The notes beneath the pieces were generated by a model, which was given only the letters and a program-made list of their open reading frames with translations, was not told the DNA's origin and made no database searches. Shown here piece by piece: positions 45,875 through 56,276 of a stretch of DNA of 64,000 bases. The position numbers were made by a program, and so were the translations under genes. The number at the start of each line of letters is the position of its first letter. Within the stretch, counting starts at the first letter, position 1. This DNA is from Apostichopus japonicus. Its lineage: Eukaryota > Echinodermata > Holothuroidea > Aspidochirotida > Stichopodidae. The DNA lies in contig NC_092582.1 in the NCBI RefSeq assembly GCF_037975245.1, positions 10,394,001 to 10,458,000 on the forward strand, in the 5' to 3' direction.

Positions 45875-46006
45875 TTTATTCTCCCCACAAAAAGTGGCTA
45901 TAGAAATTTTAGGAGATACGGCTCAGTCCGAGTACAAGCATGGCTCATCTCTGAACACGGAGTCCAGTGGTAGCGATAGTTACAGGGACATTTTAACCAG
46001 TCATAA
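45875..46006 (+). CDS. Candidate exon a of a plus-strand host gene, product unknown
   Basis: A strong pyrimidine tract and acceptor (TCTTTCATCTTCCGCTACAG) precede 45875 and a GTAAGT donor follows 46006. The open frame inside reads LFSPQKVAIEILGDTAQSEY, then a serine-rich stretch (SLNTESSGSDSYRDIL) that looks phosphorylatable and soluble. The exon is 132 nt, phase 2 in and phase 2 out. It does not join directly to the next recognised exon at 49903 (phase 0 in), so either an exon between them was missed or the two belong to different genes. No domain recognised. Confidence 0.5.
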
Positions 46007-46529
46007 GTAAGTTTCACTCTCTAAACATGTTTTATTTTAAGCAAGGTTTTGTCAGCTGGCAACATATTATCTATATTTTATTCTTTTGTAAAACAATTCA
46101 AAAATAAGAAACTGACTGGGAAAAGTAAATGCAATGTATTGAGACAAGTTATTGGATAATCCCAAACTGAATGTTTACTTACCATAAATGTAACTTGTTG
46201 AAAGGTAACGCTGTGTTTTGGTAACGACATTTTAAACTATCTCAAGTTGTAAAGGATTGGGAAGGTTAATAGAACTCGATTTGGGGTGGGGGTGAGTGGA
46301 GGAGGGGTGGGCGGCTAAAATAAGCTGCTTAAACGATACGATTTTTAAATTTACAATATAAACAGTTGACTGTACTGAAAACTGCACAGTGCATTTTTAA
46401 GTAGACCACTATCTATTTCTTGCTGTAAAGCAGAATTGTTTGTGACCTTGTGTTGAGTTTGTTTTGATCTCATCTCCCTTCATGTAATGAATAGGGAGAT
46501 GAGATATTGTACTTCACCCCACATCAAAA

Positions 46530-46582
46530 ATGTGAGTGAGTGAGTGTGTGTGTGTATGCGTGTGTGCGTGAGTGAGTGAGCA
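46530..46582. repeat. GTGA/GT microsatellite
   Basis: GTGAGTGAGTGAGTGTGTGT followed by GCGTGAGTGAGTGAGC. Confidence 0.85.
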
Positions 46583-47050
46583 AAACTAAGTTTGTCGCAA
46601 ACTCCTCCTAGACCCCAAGTCCTGTTGAGTTCAAGCTTGGTGGGTGGGTGCCTGACCATGTTAACTCATGCCTGCATGATTGATGACGTCAAAGAGGTCG
46701 AAGGTCAAGAAATCTAAAAATTAGTTTTTAGCCATTTTCTGCATGCCAACTTGTTGGACAAAGGCATTAAACCACATTATATGTAGAGAATGAAGAGACA
46801 AAGTTTAAAACAAGACAGATTTAGCTGTTAAGGCTTGTAGTTAACAGGTCAATTGAGTTAAAGTTAAAATTGGTCTAAATTGTGCAAAAGAGTGTGTCCT
46901 AGACTGTTAGTCCGATCAGGTTCAAACTTGGTGGGTAGGTGCCTGACCATGTACTGTAAACTTGATCTTTGGTGATTGTCTAAATGTCATAGGTGAAAGG
47001 TCAAATACCCAGAAAGTGTAGCCATTTTCTGCTTGTGTAAAAGTAAGTTG

Positions 47051-47089
47051 GCCTGACGTTTCGATCCTAGCAGGATCTTCTTCAGAGGC
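47051..47089 (-). ncRNA. Hammerhead-like ribozyme motif, minus arm
   Basis: Mirror copy of 48417-48455 with a fully Watson-Crick four-base stem I (GCCT/AGGC). The same extra A follows the CTGAAGA core. Confidence 0.5.
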
Positions 47090-47399
47090 TAAATGACAAG
47101 TTACAGTAACAGAGGGGACAAAAACACGCACAGAATACAGACAGGTTAATGAGCACGGTGAACACAATGGGATGGATGAAAGGGGATTATAAGTAGAAAG
47201 CAACAGGAGAAGAGGAGAGGAAGGAGATAAACTGTGGAGGGACAAAGAGAGGATTAAAGGCACAGGGTAAGGAATAAACTGGAGAGGGACAAAGACAGAA
47301 AGGTGTGAAGAAAAATGGAGGGGAAGAGAGCTGTGAGAAGAAGAGTGAAAGGGGGGGGGGGGAGGGAGAAAGGGGAGAAGGAGTAGGGAACAGAGGAAG

Positions 47400-47725
47400 T
47401 TAGTCATGTCCTTCCTGAATGTTCAGCCCATGAGGTTGAATGGTACGAAGGCGTTGCATCCAGAGCCTCTCTCTGCTGATTCGTACTAGGTCAGGACGGC
47501 TACCTAAGGATTCAATCCCCTGTAGGGACATGTCGTTAATGGTATGGTTGGGAAGGTTAAAATGTTCTCCAACTGGGGTCTCAGTCTTCATGGTGTTGAC
47601 TGTGGATCTGTGACCATAGAATCGCTTCTTGAGGGTGGTTTTGGTTTCGCCAACATACTGGATGCCGCAAACTCTACAAGAGATCAGATAGATGACATTG
47701 GTGGTAGTGCAAGTGATGTGACCCT
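47400..47725 (-). CDS. GIY-YIG endonuclease domain, minus-strand arm (partial)
   Basis: The reading frame is the mirror copy of 47770-48095 and ends with the same residues (NIQEGHD). It has no start of its own and begins inside the element at the palindrome spacer. The domain motifs are VIYLISCRVCGIQYVGET, then the conserved arginine/histidine segment KKRFYGHRS, and the catalytic-type glutamate region GEHFNLPNH. In an intact element it is the C-terminal nuclease of a Penelope-like RT. The RT part is absent here. Confidence 0.85.
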
Positions 47726-47769
47726 AAATTCCATCACCAGCCACAGCATGCAACTCACACACAAGACTA

Positions 47770-48095
47770 AGGGTCACATCACTTGCACTACCACCAATGT
47801 CATCTATCTGATCTCTTGTAGAGTTTGCGGCATCCAGTATGTTGGCGAAACCAAAACCACCCTCAAGAAGCGATTCTATGGTCACAGATCCACAGTCAAC
47901 ACCATGAAGACTGAGACCCCAGTTGGAGAACATTTTAACCTTCCCAACCATACCATTAACGACATGTCCCTACAGGGGATTGAATCCTTAGGTAGCCGTC
48001 CTGACCTAGTACGAATCAGCAGAGAGAGGCTCTGGATGCAACGCCTTCGTACCATTCAACCTCATGGGCTGAACATTCAGGAAGGACATGACTAA
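47770..48095 (+). CDS. GIY-YIG endonuclease domain, plus-strand arm (partial)
   Basis: The frame enters from the palindrome spacer and runs HITCTTTNVIYLISCRVCG, IQYVGETKTTLKKRFYGHRS, then HFNLPNHTINDMSLQGIE and stops after NIQEGHD. The GIY-YIG core is seen as IYL...QYVG, with the downstream R and H residues. Cysteines before the core (ISCRVCG) are typical of the Penelope nuclease group with a zinc-binding approach. Apparent upstream coding in the same frame (from 47544) is only the reverse side of the other arm. Confidence 0.88.
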
Positions 48096-48416
48096 CTTCC
48101 TCTGTTCCCTACTCCTTCTCCCCTTTCTCCCTCCCCCCCCCCCCCCCCCCCCCCCTTTCACTCTTCTTCTCACAGCTCTCTTCCCCTCCATTTTTCTTCA
48201 CACCTTTCTGTCTTTGTCCCTCTCCAGTTTATTCCTTACCCTGTGCCTTTAATCCTCTCTTTGTCCCTCCACAGTTTATCTCCTTCCTCTCCTCTTCTCC
48301 TGTTGCTTTCTACTTATAATCCCCTTTCATCCATCCCATTGTGTTCACCGTGCTCATTAACCTGTCTGTATTCTGTGCGTGTTTTTGTCCCCTCTGTTAC
48401 TGTAACTTGTCATTTA

Positions 48417-48455
48417 GCCTCTGAAGAAGATCCTGCTAGGATCGAAACGTCAGGT
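48417..48455 (+). ncRNA. Hammerhead-like ribozyme motif, plus arm
   Basis: Order and spacing fit a minimal type I hammerhead: stem I GCCT/AGGT (four pairs, one wobble), core CTGAAGA (CUGANGA), a 6-bp stem II GATCCT-GCT-AGGATC, core GAAA, a minimal AC/GT stem III, and the cleavage triplet GTC at 48449-48451. One unpaired A after the first core is non-canonical. Hammerheads are known from Penelope-like elements near their terminal repeats. Activity is not shown. Confidence 0.5.
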
Positions 48456-48550
48456 CAACTTACTTTTACACATTCTATTACACAGGCTCTCTAGTGGATA
48501 AGCAGTTTGCTAACAGTTTCATTTTATTTTGATTTTCATTTTCTGCTTGT

Positions 48551-49377
48551 CAGCATGTTGGAAAAAGTCATTAAACCACAAATATGTTGACTATAATGAG
48601 ACAAATTTTAAATTAGAACTTATGCAGTTGTTTAGGGTCAAGGTCAAAGTTCATTGTAGATCCATTCCATCATAAAAGAGATGAGTACCATAGATTGCCA
48701 TCTTGTCTTTTGTTTTAATCGTAATAGATGCTAAGATCCCATAACAAGGGAGTTTAATAGGCAAGTTTCAGGAGAGATATGATTGATAAAGATGGCTACC
48801 TTCAAGGTATGCAAGGAATTAATATGACTAAGATGATTAAGATGAAGCAATCCATGGCAGAATGAAGGTGAGATGACAAAACTATTAATTAATGGATCAT
48901 TCAACTGTCAATTTGAGTATAGTTTCATTAGTTTAATGTACGTTTAATTGCTTTGTTCAAGGGCTGTCCTAACATGTTAGTGTTAAATATTATGAGATGC
49001 AAGGTTAAATTGCGACTAACATGCAGCATCATGTAACATGTTGAAAATTTCAAGTTTCATTGCTTACACTACATTTCGTTTTAATAGAATGTTGAGTGAA
49101 ACTACCCACTGCTGTAGGGGATGAAACATTTGGTGTTTAATCCACAAGCTCCAGCTCATTCATTGGGGCTTAAATTTCAACTCCTACCCAGATCCCAACG
49201 AAGAGAGTAATTTGTCTGCTCTGTAATGCGACAATAGCATAAGAGACGGTGGTATGAACAGACCTTATGGGGAAAAAGTTAACACGTCATTTAATGAAAG
49301 TGAAAATATTCCCCATCTTGGTGGGGTGGAATTCATTTCCCCTGTGGGTTGTATAACAAAAGAGAAATCTGTAAGCA
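48551..49377. other. Intronic sequence, nothing recognised
   Basis: AT-rich host sequence. The first part (48540-48600) is similar to 46728-46790 (TTTTCTGC..., CATTAAACCACA), so the target of the Penelope insertion was itself a local duplicate. Confidence 0.4.
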
Positions 49378-49466
49378 ACGATGATTATTAATGCATCTTT
49401 GCGTGATTGATTACTAATCCATCTTTGCGTGATTGATTATTAATCCATATTTGCATGATTGATTAT
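49378..49466 (+). repeat. Short tandem repeat, about 28-bp units
   Basis: GATTATTAATGCATCTTTGC and variants repeat about three times. A further unit (TATTTGTATGATTGATTATT) lies at 49861 beyond the MITE, indicating that the MITE split the array. Confidence 0.8.
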
Positions 49467-49858
49467 TATACAAATATTGAATGGTTATGAGTGCAACAGT
49501 GCAAATATTTCATGAGTTGAAAGATGGAATGTTCCATTCAACGGGGCGCAGCAGAGTTGAATGGAACAAATTACATAGATCTTTCAACGAATGAAATATT
49601 TGCACTATTGCACGAATGGAAACCATTCATTATTTGTTTTATACAACATATTATATTAAGATGGGTAAAATGCACTCATGTAACCGATTGTTTTGAACAG
49701 ACAGGTTTCTCTGCTCTCTTACCATTGAAAAAGTGCTACCAAAAAAGTATAACTCATGGTTCTATTTCATAGAGTGGAATAGAGTGGATTTTGCATGCAA
49801 TCAACGAGCAATTGACCAATCAAATGACCAGACTACAATTAGGTCTTGTATAATAATC
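49462..49858. mobile_element. Short MITE with TTATTATACAA ends and internal foldback
   Basis: TTATTATACAA at the left and TTGTATAATAA at the right are inverted. Just inside, GCAACAGTGCAAATATTTCAT pairs with a complementary stretch at about 49590-49615. The element sits within the 28-bp tandem repeat. No coding capacity. Confidence 0.55.
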
Positions 49859-49902
49859 CATATTTGTATGATTGATTATTAATCCATCTTCTTTCTGCTT
49901 AG

Positions 49903-50023
49903 ACGTTGAAGGACAGCGTAGTAAAATCAGAGGATTCCGTGAAGAGACTGTTAGCGGAGATCAAGATGCTAGGTCAAAGGGTCGTTCAATCTCATAAAGC
50001 CGTACAGAAGGAGGAAGAGCTAG
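49903..50023 (+). CDS. Candidate exon b, coiled-coil segment
   Basis: A T-rich acceptor (CTTCTTTCTGCTTAG) precedes it and a GTACAT donor follows. The 121-nt frame reads TLKDSVVKSEDSVKRLLAEI, then KMLGQRVVQSHKAVQKEEEL, charged and heptad-like and therefore likely coiled coil. It is phase 0 in and phase 1 out. The single G left over joins AA of exon c (56277) to give a glutamate codon, so exons b and c are phase compatible across a 6.25-kb intron. Product not recognised. Confidence 0.65.
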
Positions 50024-50637
50024 GTACATTTTCAAGTTTCTTCCTTTTGGGTTTGGTACGTTGAGAGTACAAGATGGATATGATGCTCGCATTGTATAAA
50101 ATTATTGGTAGCAGTATGCTGGAGACAATGGGTTGTAGGACTATTGTTTGCGAGCAGGTCACAGATATGGTCATGTGCGAAGAAAGTTGGAATGAATTTC
50201 AAAACTAACCAATGAGTCTGTCTTGCGTACAAAGATTTACTTCGCTGCTAAATAAACCCGAGCGCGTTTAGCAGGAGTGTCAAGCACAAATCAGGGACGT
50301 TTAAATTTGGTTAAAATGTTCTCTTTATGGTAGTTCACAAGCGAGAATGTTACCTAACTTATATGGAATTGATGCCAAGTTTTTGTATTGAATGAGTGCA
50401 GTTGTTAAATTATTTGTCCCCGCCCTCCCCACCCCACCCCCAGAAAGAAGTATCCCTAACTGTGATGGAATATCACTTAGTAATATTCAGTCTTACCGAA
50501 GGCGATGGAGTACAACAGAGTTGAGGAGAGTGGAATTTTCCGAAGGTTAAAGTGTCACTGTTCCCCTGACCAACACGGGAATGATGCTAACTTTGTTAAT
50601 TAAGGCGAGGATAACAGCTAGGTACTTGACTCCATAA

Positions 50638-50785
50638 AGAACTCGGACATGTGGGTGTATAGAACAGAAAAATATAGTGATACAATTGCCGACTGAAACA
50701 CCCGTTCATATAGAACTCGGACATGTGGGTGTATAGAGCAGAAAAATATAGTGATACAATTACCGACTGAAACACCCCTTCATGA
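50638..50785 (+). repeat. Tandem duplication, 74-bp period, two units
   Basis: AGAACTCGGACATGTGGGTG at 50638 recurs at 50712, with the rest of the unit (AAATATAGTGATACAATT) also repeated with few changes. Confidence 0.9.
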
Positions 50786-51579
50786 AATTACACCCTTCAT
50801 ATAAATCACAAATTAGGGAATACTAGAATTATTGCATTAGGAAATTCTAGAAATTAATTCTAGAAATCTCTTTTCACGTCTTCAAATGACAATTTCAATC
50901 CAAAAGTTCGGTAAGCTTCAGGTCGCTGTCACTGTTTCACCAACTCCCGTCTCTTGGGCCACTTTCTCTTTAGGCCAGCACCCCTTGTCTCTCTTGCTCC
51001 GCTGATGATTGTCGAGAACTGCAGGGTACAAAATACGTTAACTAGTATTTTGTCTAAATACATGCTCTGGAATTATCCCGAGGGTATTTGTAAGACGAAC
51101 CCTAACCACAGTGAATCTTCCTGCAGATGTGAATTTCCCTTTGGGATATTGAAAACGCATAACACATAATAACATAAATAATTACATAAACCCACCACCA
51201 AGTCCTAAATAATCACAAGGCTCCCAATTCTATAATGCCCCCACTAACTGCTCCAATACAACACTTACTATATGCATACTATCTCTACCCCTAGGGCAGC
51301 TTCAATGGCCAGGATTATTCTAGAACATAATCTATGTATGTAAAATATCATGCCATACCCCAAGACACAATTCTCCTCTCTAAAGTGATCCCTGATTGCA
51401 TTATCTTGTAACACATATTACTAAGTATCATTGACATATCCCCTAGGCTAGAGCCAAAGTTACCTAGGTCAGGATACAAACCCCCACAATAACAGTGACA
51501 CTTCAATTATACAATTAGAATTATAGAATTATACAATTATAATACCCGAAATAGACAAAATGCTCATTGCAACTTCTAT

Positions 51580-51905
51580 CATACGAAATTAGGTACACGC
51601 AGCTTTCGCAACCGTGCAACTAAGTTATGGAACTCATTAAGCAATATCGTTAAATCTAAGGCTACAAAGAATTCATTTAAGAAATGTTTAAAAAAAGAAT
51701 TGATATCATCATATTAAATTATGTAAATGAGTTATTTACTTCAGCAGTTTCTGCACATTATGTAACAAACATTCAATTTGTATTTATTTATTAATTTTTT
51801 TCTTTAGGGAGTCTTCCACTTTGTTAAGCTTTTTAAGCTTTATGGAAGACTTCCCTCCGCTTTGTACTTCTGTGGAAAAACAAATAAATGAATAAATAAA
51901 TAAGC
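51580..51905 (+). pseudogene. Non-LTR retrotransposon RT C-terminus and 3' tail, 5' truncated
   Basis: The plus frame reads TKLGTRSFRNRATKLWNSL, then KNSFKKCLKKELISSY and stop, the typical C-terminus of jockey/CR1-group LINE RTs (RxRSFxxRAxKLWNSL). After the stop come about 100 bp of 3' UTR, a hairpin (GGGAGTCTTCCA/TGGAAGACTTCCC) and an AATAAATGAATAAATAAATA tail. The 5' part is missing, as is usual for LINE insertions. The same tail occurs at 17330-17492. Confidence 0.8.
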
Positions 51906-52310
51906 AATGAATAGAATAAATAATTCTAATACCTTGAAACATCATTCCCCACATAACAAGGATAAATAATGTGACTTACTTCACTGGGCTTTGACTTGCT
52001 CTCCAGGTACAGACTGGCGCCACGATACATCCACACAGAACCGGTTACTGGTCAAATTAACTCAGGTGGTGACAATAAATAATATATGTTTTTTTGCATA
52101 TAAAATGTTGGCCTCGCAGGCTAAGCTTCAAGCATCTCAACAAGCCTGAATACAACTTAGTGCCCTCACAGGGTCTTACCACAACAGCAATAATAACCAC
52201 ACACCACGCCCACAGAGGACACAGCCAGTCTTGTACAACTGTACCTTTCAAACCCTGGGAGTCAAGTGATGAATATTCTCCAACTCTGAAATGAATGCAT
52301 ACCATGTACT

Positions 52311-53559
52311 CAGGGACGTAGCTAAGGCCTGATGATTGGGGGGGGGGGGGGTGTAGTGTCTGAAATTCCAACTGGATGGGTTTTGGAGCAAGAAAATTCC
52401 AACTGCTGCCTTGTACCCATCCCCCCCCCCCGTACTACTCGTCAACATTAACATGTCGAACGCGCGCGTAGCGTGCAGAAATTTTTTTCGATACATTTGT
52501 ACACAGGCCCTCACTTCACAAACTTATTAATCACTCTGGCTAAGCAAGTTAGCAACTGAGTAAAGTTATCTGCTTCTAGGCTACATAGACTACTAACTAC
52601 AAAAGCTATGTTAATGTAACAAAGGGGAAATTGTTTTGCAACAAATTATATTCGACGACATAGTGAATTACCAAAAAATACAGTGCTTTTTACTAGCACG
52701 CTTAATATTGTTTTCTTGGGGGGGGGGGCTATTTATCACTCACATGAAAAACTTTCAATTGTGCACTTCATTCCAACTGAGCATTCAGAATGAAGTGAAC
52801 AATTTGCAGAAAAATGTTGAGCTGATGAGATATGATAAGTTGTCAATTAAACATTTTGCAGAAAAATGTCCAATTGACGAGATAGGCTATGATAAGTAAT
52901 TGTCAGTTAAACATTTTCAGAAATTTTTCAATTGCTCAGTTAAAGCAACTGAGCAATCCAACATTTTTCTGATTTTGATAAGATTTTATCTTGTAATCTA
53001 AACAATTTACTGAAAAATGTCAACTTATGGGGCAAAGTTTTTCTTATTGATGGCACTTTTAAGCTTCCGTAGATTAACATTGCGCGTTTTAATCGTATAC
53101 CATACAATGTATATCCTGAACTTACTTGAAGCTAGCGCACAGGGTCAACCCAGCCAATAGCAAATTTAATACATGAATTAACCGAATTGAAGCTGGCGAA
53201 CTTTGTACAGTAGTTCTATTAGAATTTTTTTTTTTTTAGAGTATTCAAAATCATACCAAGTTTTGTATGGTGGAGTATAAGGATCGCGAGATACAATTTC
53301 TCAATGTGACAAGGAAAACGTGGTACATATCACTGATCAAAGGTCAATTTTGACCAAAAATTTTAGGTCAATAAAAAATTACAAGAATATGTGAAAATGA
53401 GAGTGCGACAGTCGGAAAATTAAAGTGCGACAGTTGGAAAATTTAGAGTGCGACAGTCGGAAATTCCGACTGTGGCACTGAAATTTTCCAACTATGGTCA
53501 GTTTTACCAAGATTGGGGGGGTGAGACACCCCCCACACCCCCCACTAGCGACGTCCCTG
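52311..53559. mobile_element. hAT-like non-autonomous element, TSD CATGTACT
   Basis: Terminal CAGGGACGTAGCTA and TAGCGACGTCCCTG are inverted ends. CATGTACT flanks both sides perfectly (52303-52310 and 53560-53567). The 1249-bp interior holds poly-G and poly-C tracts and AGTGCGACAGT repeats at 53400-53455 but no transposase. A diverged copy is at 39747-40460. Confidence 0.88.
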
Positions 53560-53567
53560 CATGTACT

Positions 53568-54880
53568 GCTCAAAACAATACATAACACAAAACAAGACAC
53601 AAACAAGACAAATATACAGGACACAAAGGGATAAAGCCACTACCTTCAAGGCAGGTTCAGTCTAGCTTTTGCCATTCAGAGTCACTCAAGTGATACATAA
53701 GGCAATACAATAGGGACTTGTTTCTGCTGTGACATAAAGAATACATCAAGTTTATTTACTTCGTCCTCAGATTTAGTGTAAAGTATTTTTTTTTTGGGGT
53801 GAATATTGTAAGGATAACAAGCTCGTTCCTTTTTTCCTAGAACTGAATAAGTATTCACGCAAAGCAAATTGCTCTTTTTACCCATCATCAAAGTAGCTGT
53901 GCAGTTACTAGTGTATTGGAAACAATATTATACCTGCCATAAGTTTTGCCATATGCTACTGTGCATTTTTTTGGGGGGGGAGGGGGGGTTTCCCTTAAAT
54001 TGTATGTGCATTGTGTCACGTTTTGTTTTGACAAATAATGCTTTGTTCTGTGCAGTGATAATCTTTTCCTATAATCCCAGAGATATAAATATAAATATAT
54101 TTAGAGGAAAATCTTGAGAAAAGGTTGTAACAAAATTAATGCCGGGTCAGGCCAGATCTTTCTGGGAACCCTACACGTAATGAGACTAGGAGAGAATTGT
54201 TCTGGGAGGATGGGAGAGGGGGGGGCGGGTTTTAGTGGAATATTTAGGAACATTGCAGTTATTGTGTGTTGTTCTCCATCTCAATTAAAGACCTGTTATT
54301 TATGTGTAAATTAACACCTAGTTACTTAGTATTTTGCTGTTTGGATGCAGCCAGGGGTGGGACCTAGATTCCCCATCTCTTAGATTTTGTCTGTAACCCC
54401 ACCAAAACACATATCCAGTACCACTAAACCCACTCCGAACTCTGTTGCTCCATTTACCCGAGCGAATCTTGCTATGAAATTGACTGACTTGCTACACAAG
54501 TGCAAAGATACTGGGCATTTTTTTTTCCATTAACAGAAACTCTAGTGTTATCATCAATATAATGATAAACAAAATGGAGAAACTTTCAGCACATGTATTC
54601 AAAATAGTAAACACTTACTTATTGCGTCCACTCCACCCTCCAGTTTAATATTCTGGCTTTGCTTTCTTATTATGTGCAGGTTTGAGATGTAGTACATTTC
54701 TCCATCCGTGTTATTGTCAGATAATGAAATGAGAATGAGAATTAATAAAATTGTAAAAGAAATGTTTCCTTCCTCGACAGTATGACTTCATATCCGTCAC
54801 TTCTTCAGTATCTACCTAAATGAAAAATGTAGGCTGAATTTTAGACACAATAATGTCGTAGTCCACCAGAACAACAGAAC
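53568..54880. other. Intronic sequence, nothing recognised
   Basis: AT-rich host sequence with short G-runs at 53975-53987 and 54220-54232. No gene or repeat boundaries seen. Confidence 0.4.
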
Positions 54881-55272
54881 CAGGAGGGCGTTGTGGTCAA
54901 GTGGTTAAGGCAGTGGACTTGTGATCTAAGGATTACAGGTTCGAGCCCTGGCCAGATCATTGCGTTGTGTCCTTGGGCAAGGCGCTTTATCTCCATTGCC
55001 TCTCTTCACCCAGGTGTATAAATGGGGACCTGCGAGGTAACTTGTAAATATAGTTGCGTGCGCTGGTTTGTGGCTGCACCCTATGGGAAGTCCCCCGGGG
55101 GACACGTGGTTGTGGTGCACTGTGGTGCCCCAGGAGAGATTGATTGAATTGTGCGTGGTGTGTGGGTGTGACAAGTTACCAATGACCAGGGGTTAAGTTG
55201 TCAAGTCATGTGAGGAGGCATTAGCCTCATACAAGATTGTAAACCTTCAACTTTAACTTTAACTTTAACAAG
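54881..55272 (+). mobile_element. tRNA-derived SINE
   Basis: The head GGAGGGCGTTGTGGTCAAGT continues GGTTAAGGC (Leu-like A-box region) and has an exact-type B box GGTTCGAGCCC. It is followed by a body with CCTTGGGCAAGGCGCTT and CACCCAGGTGTATAAATGGG, a conserved core seen in SINEs across marine invertebrates (Nin-domain-like, from memory). The 3' end is a TTTAAC repeat. Length about 390 bp. Pol III transcription and LINE-mediated mobility are known for the class. No clear target duplication was found. Confidence 0.8.
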
Positions 55273-56276
55273 GTTAATTTGAGATTTTACACTCACACAC
55301 TGCTGATCCAGTTCCAAGCTCTTCACTGTTAAAATATGCTAAACCTCCGATATGTTCCTTTAAAGGCTAACTTGATGATGTTATCAGCTCTTCTAGAACA
55401 GGCTTTAATGTTAATGTTAAGTTTTGTTAACCCATTGCTTTACATAAATTCTCACTCAACCAAAGCATGTTCCTTTAACTTGATATTAAAACAACAACAC
55501 CCTTGCAACCATTGAAAGAAAATTAAACACCATCTATCCAAAAGTTGACAAATTTGTACTACCACTGTAAACATGTCATTTGAGACAGGTAAATATCTTT
55601 TTGTGATTTTGTGCTGGATCTGAGGAACTCAGCTAAATGGTTAAAGTATTAGACTAAATAGTCTTGTCACTCTAAACCGATGAACCTCGGCAAATTAATG
55701 GGTCGTTCCCTTACAAATTAAAAGTGGCATAAAAAATCCAGCCTGGTCTGATAGCGCTGTTTTTCAACCGTTCACAACAAATTAACTGAGGTTTGTTAAA
55801 CTTTGTTTCTAAAGTCATCTTTTTTTATGAATTTTTCCTTCATGTCTTTCTATTTTAATATAGCTTGTAAATCTATTGCAATCAAAAACTTTTACATTTT
55901 TTATTTACATTTTATAATAATATTCTGTAACTACTGTAGTTGATACAACAATACTAGACATTTCACTAGTAGATGGGTTATAAATAAAAAAATAAAAAAT
56001 TGACATTTCTGACATTACATAAGTTAGGGAAATCATTAAATGTTCTTAGATCTCTGTCTGTGGCTCTGACTCCCTCCCACCAAGAAAGTGTTAATCCCCC
56101 ACCCCCTCCTATCACCCAAAGCAATCCGTTTTTGCCCTTAAAATTATTGGCTATCGTTGACTCATTCGAGTCTTCAAATGTAACATGCATGATCTACACT
56201 TTATGCAGAGTTCTTACGTCTACATGGCTTGTGTATTCCTATCTAGTAATTTTCTTTCATACTCTTTTATGGACAG
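55273..56276. other. Intronic sequence before exon c
   Basis: No gene or repeat recognised. It ends in a good pyrimidine tract and acceptor (CTTTCATACTCTTTTATGGACAG). Confidence 0.45.

Larger units (their letters stand above)
47037..48536. mobile_element. Penelope-like 3' end inserted as an inverted duplication, 14-bp TSD
   Basis: Two near-identical arms face away from each other: 47035-47725 (minus orientation) and 47770-48471 (plus orientation), separated by a 44-bp spacer. The plus arm continues to about 48536. Flanking host sequence CATTTTCTGCTTGT occurs on both sides (47023-47036 and 48537-48550) as a perfect 14-bp target duplication. Thus the whole palindrome entered in one event, or became one afterwards, at one target. 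Each arm encodes a GIY-YIG nuclease C-terminal domain, a long pyrimidine- or purine-rich 3' region with a homopolymer C/G tract, and a hammerhead-like motif near the end. The family differs from the element at 42-44 kb. Confidence 0.85.

Noticed and set aside
46922-47407. 161-residue minus-strand frame rich in Ser, Leu and Pro, and its mirror at 48243-48494
   Set aside because: It reads through the pyrimidine-rich 3' UTR of the Penelope arm. The composition is an artefact of the polypurine/polypyrimidine tract.
47544-47770. Extension of the plus-strand GIY-YIG frame upstream of 47770
   Set aside because: It is the reverse side of the opposite palindrome arm, not part of the element's protein.
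54762-54822. CTGAAGAAG ... GGAAGGAAACATTTC (minus strand) as another hammerhead
   Set aside because: The cores are present, but no convincing stem II or GUC triplet was found. It may be a worn Penelope end, not enough to annotate.
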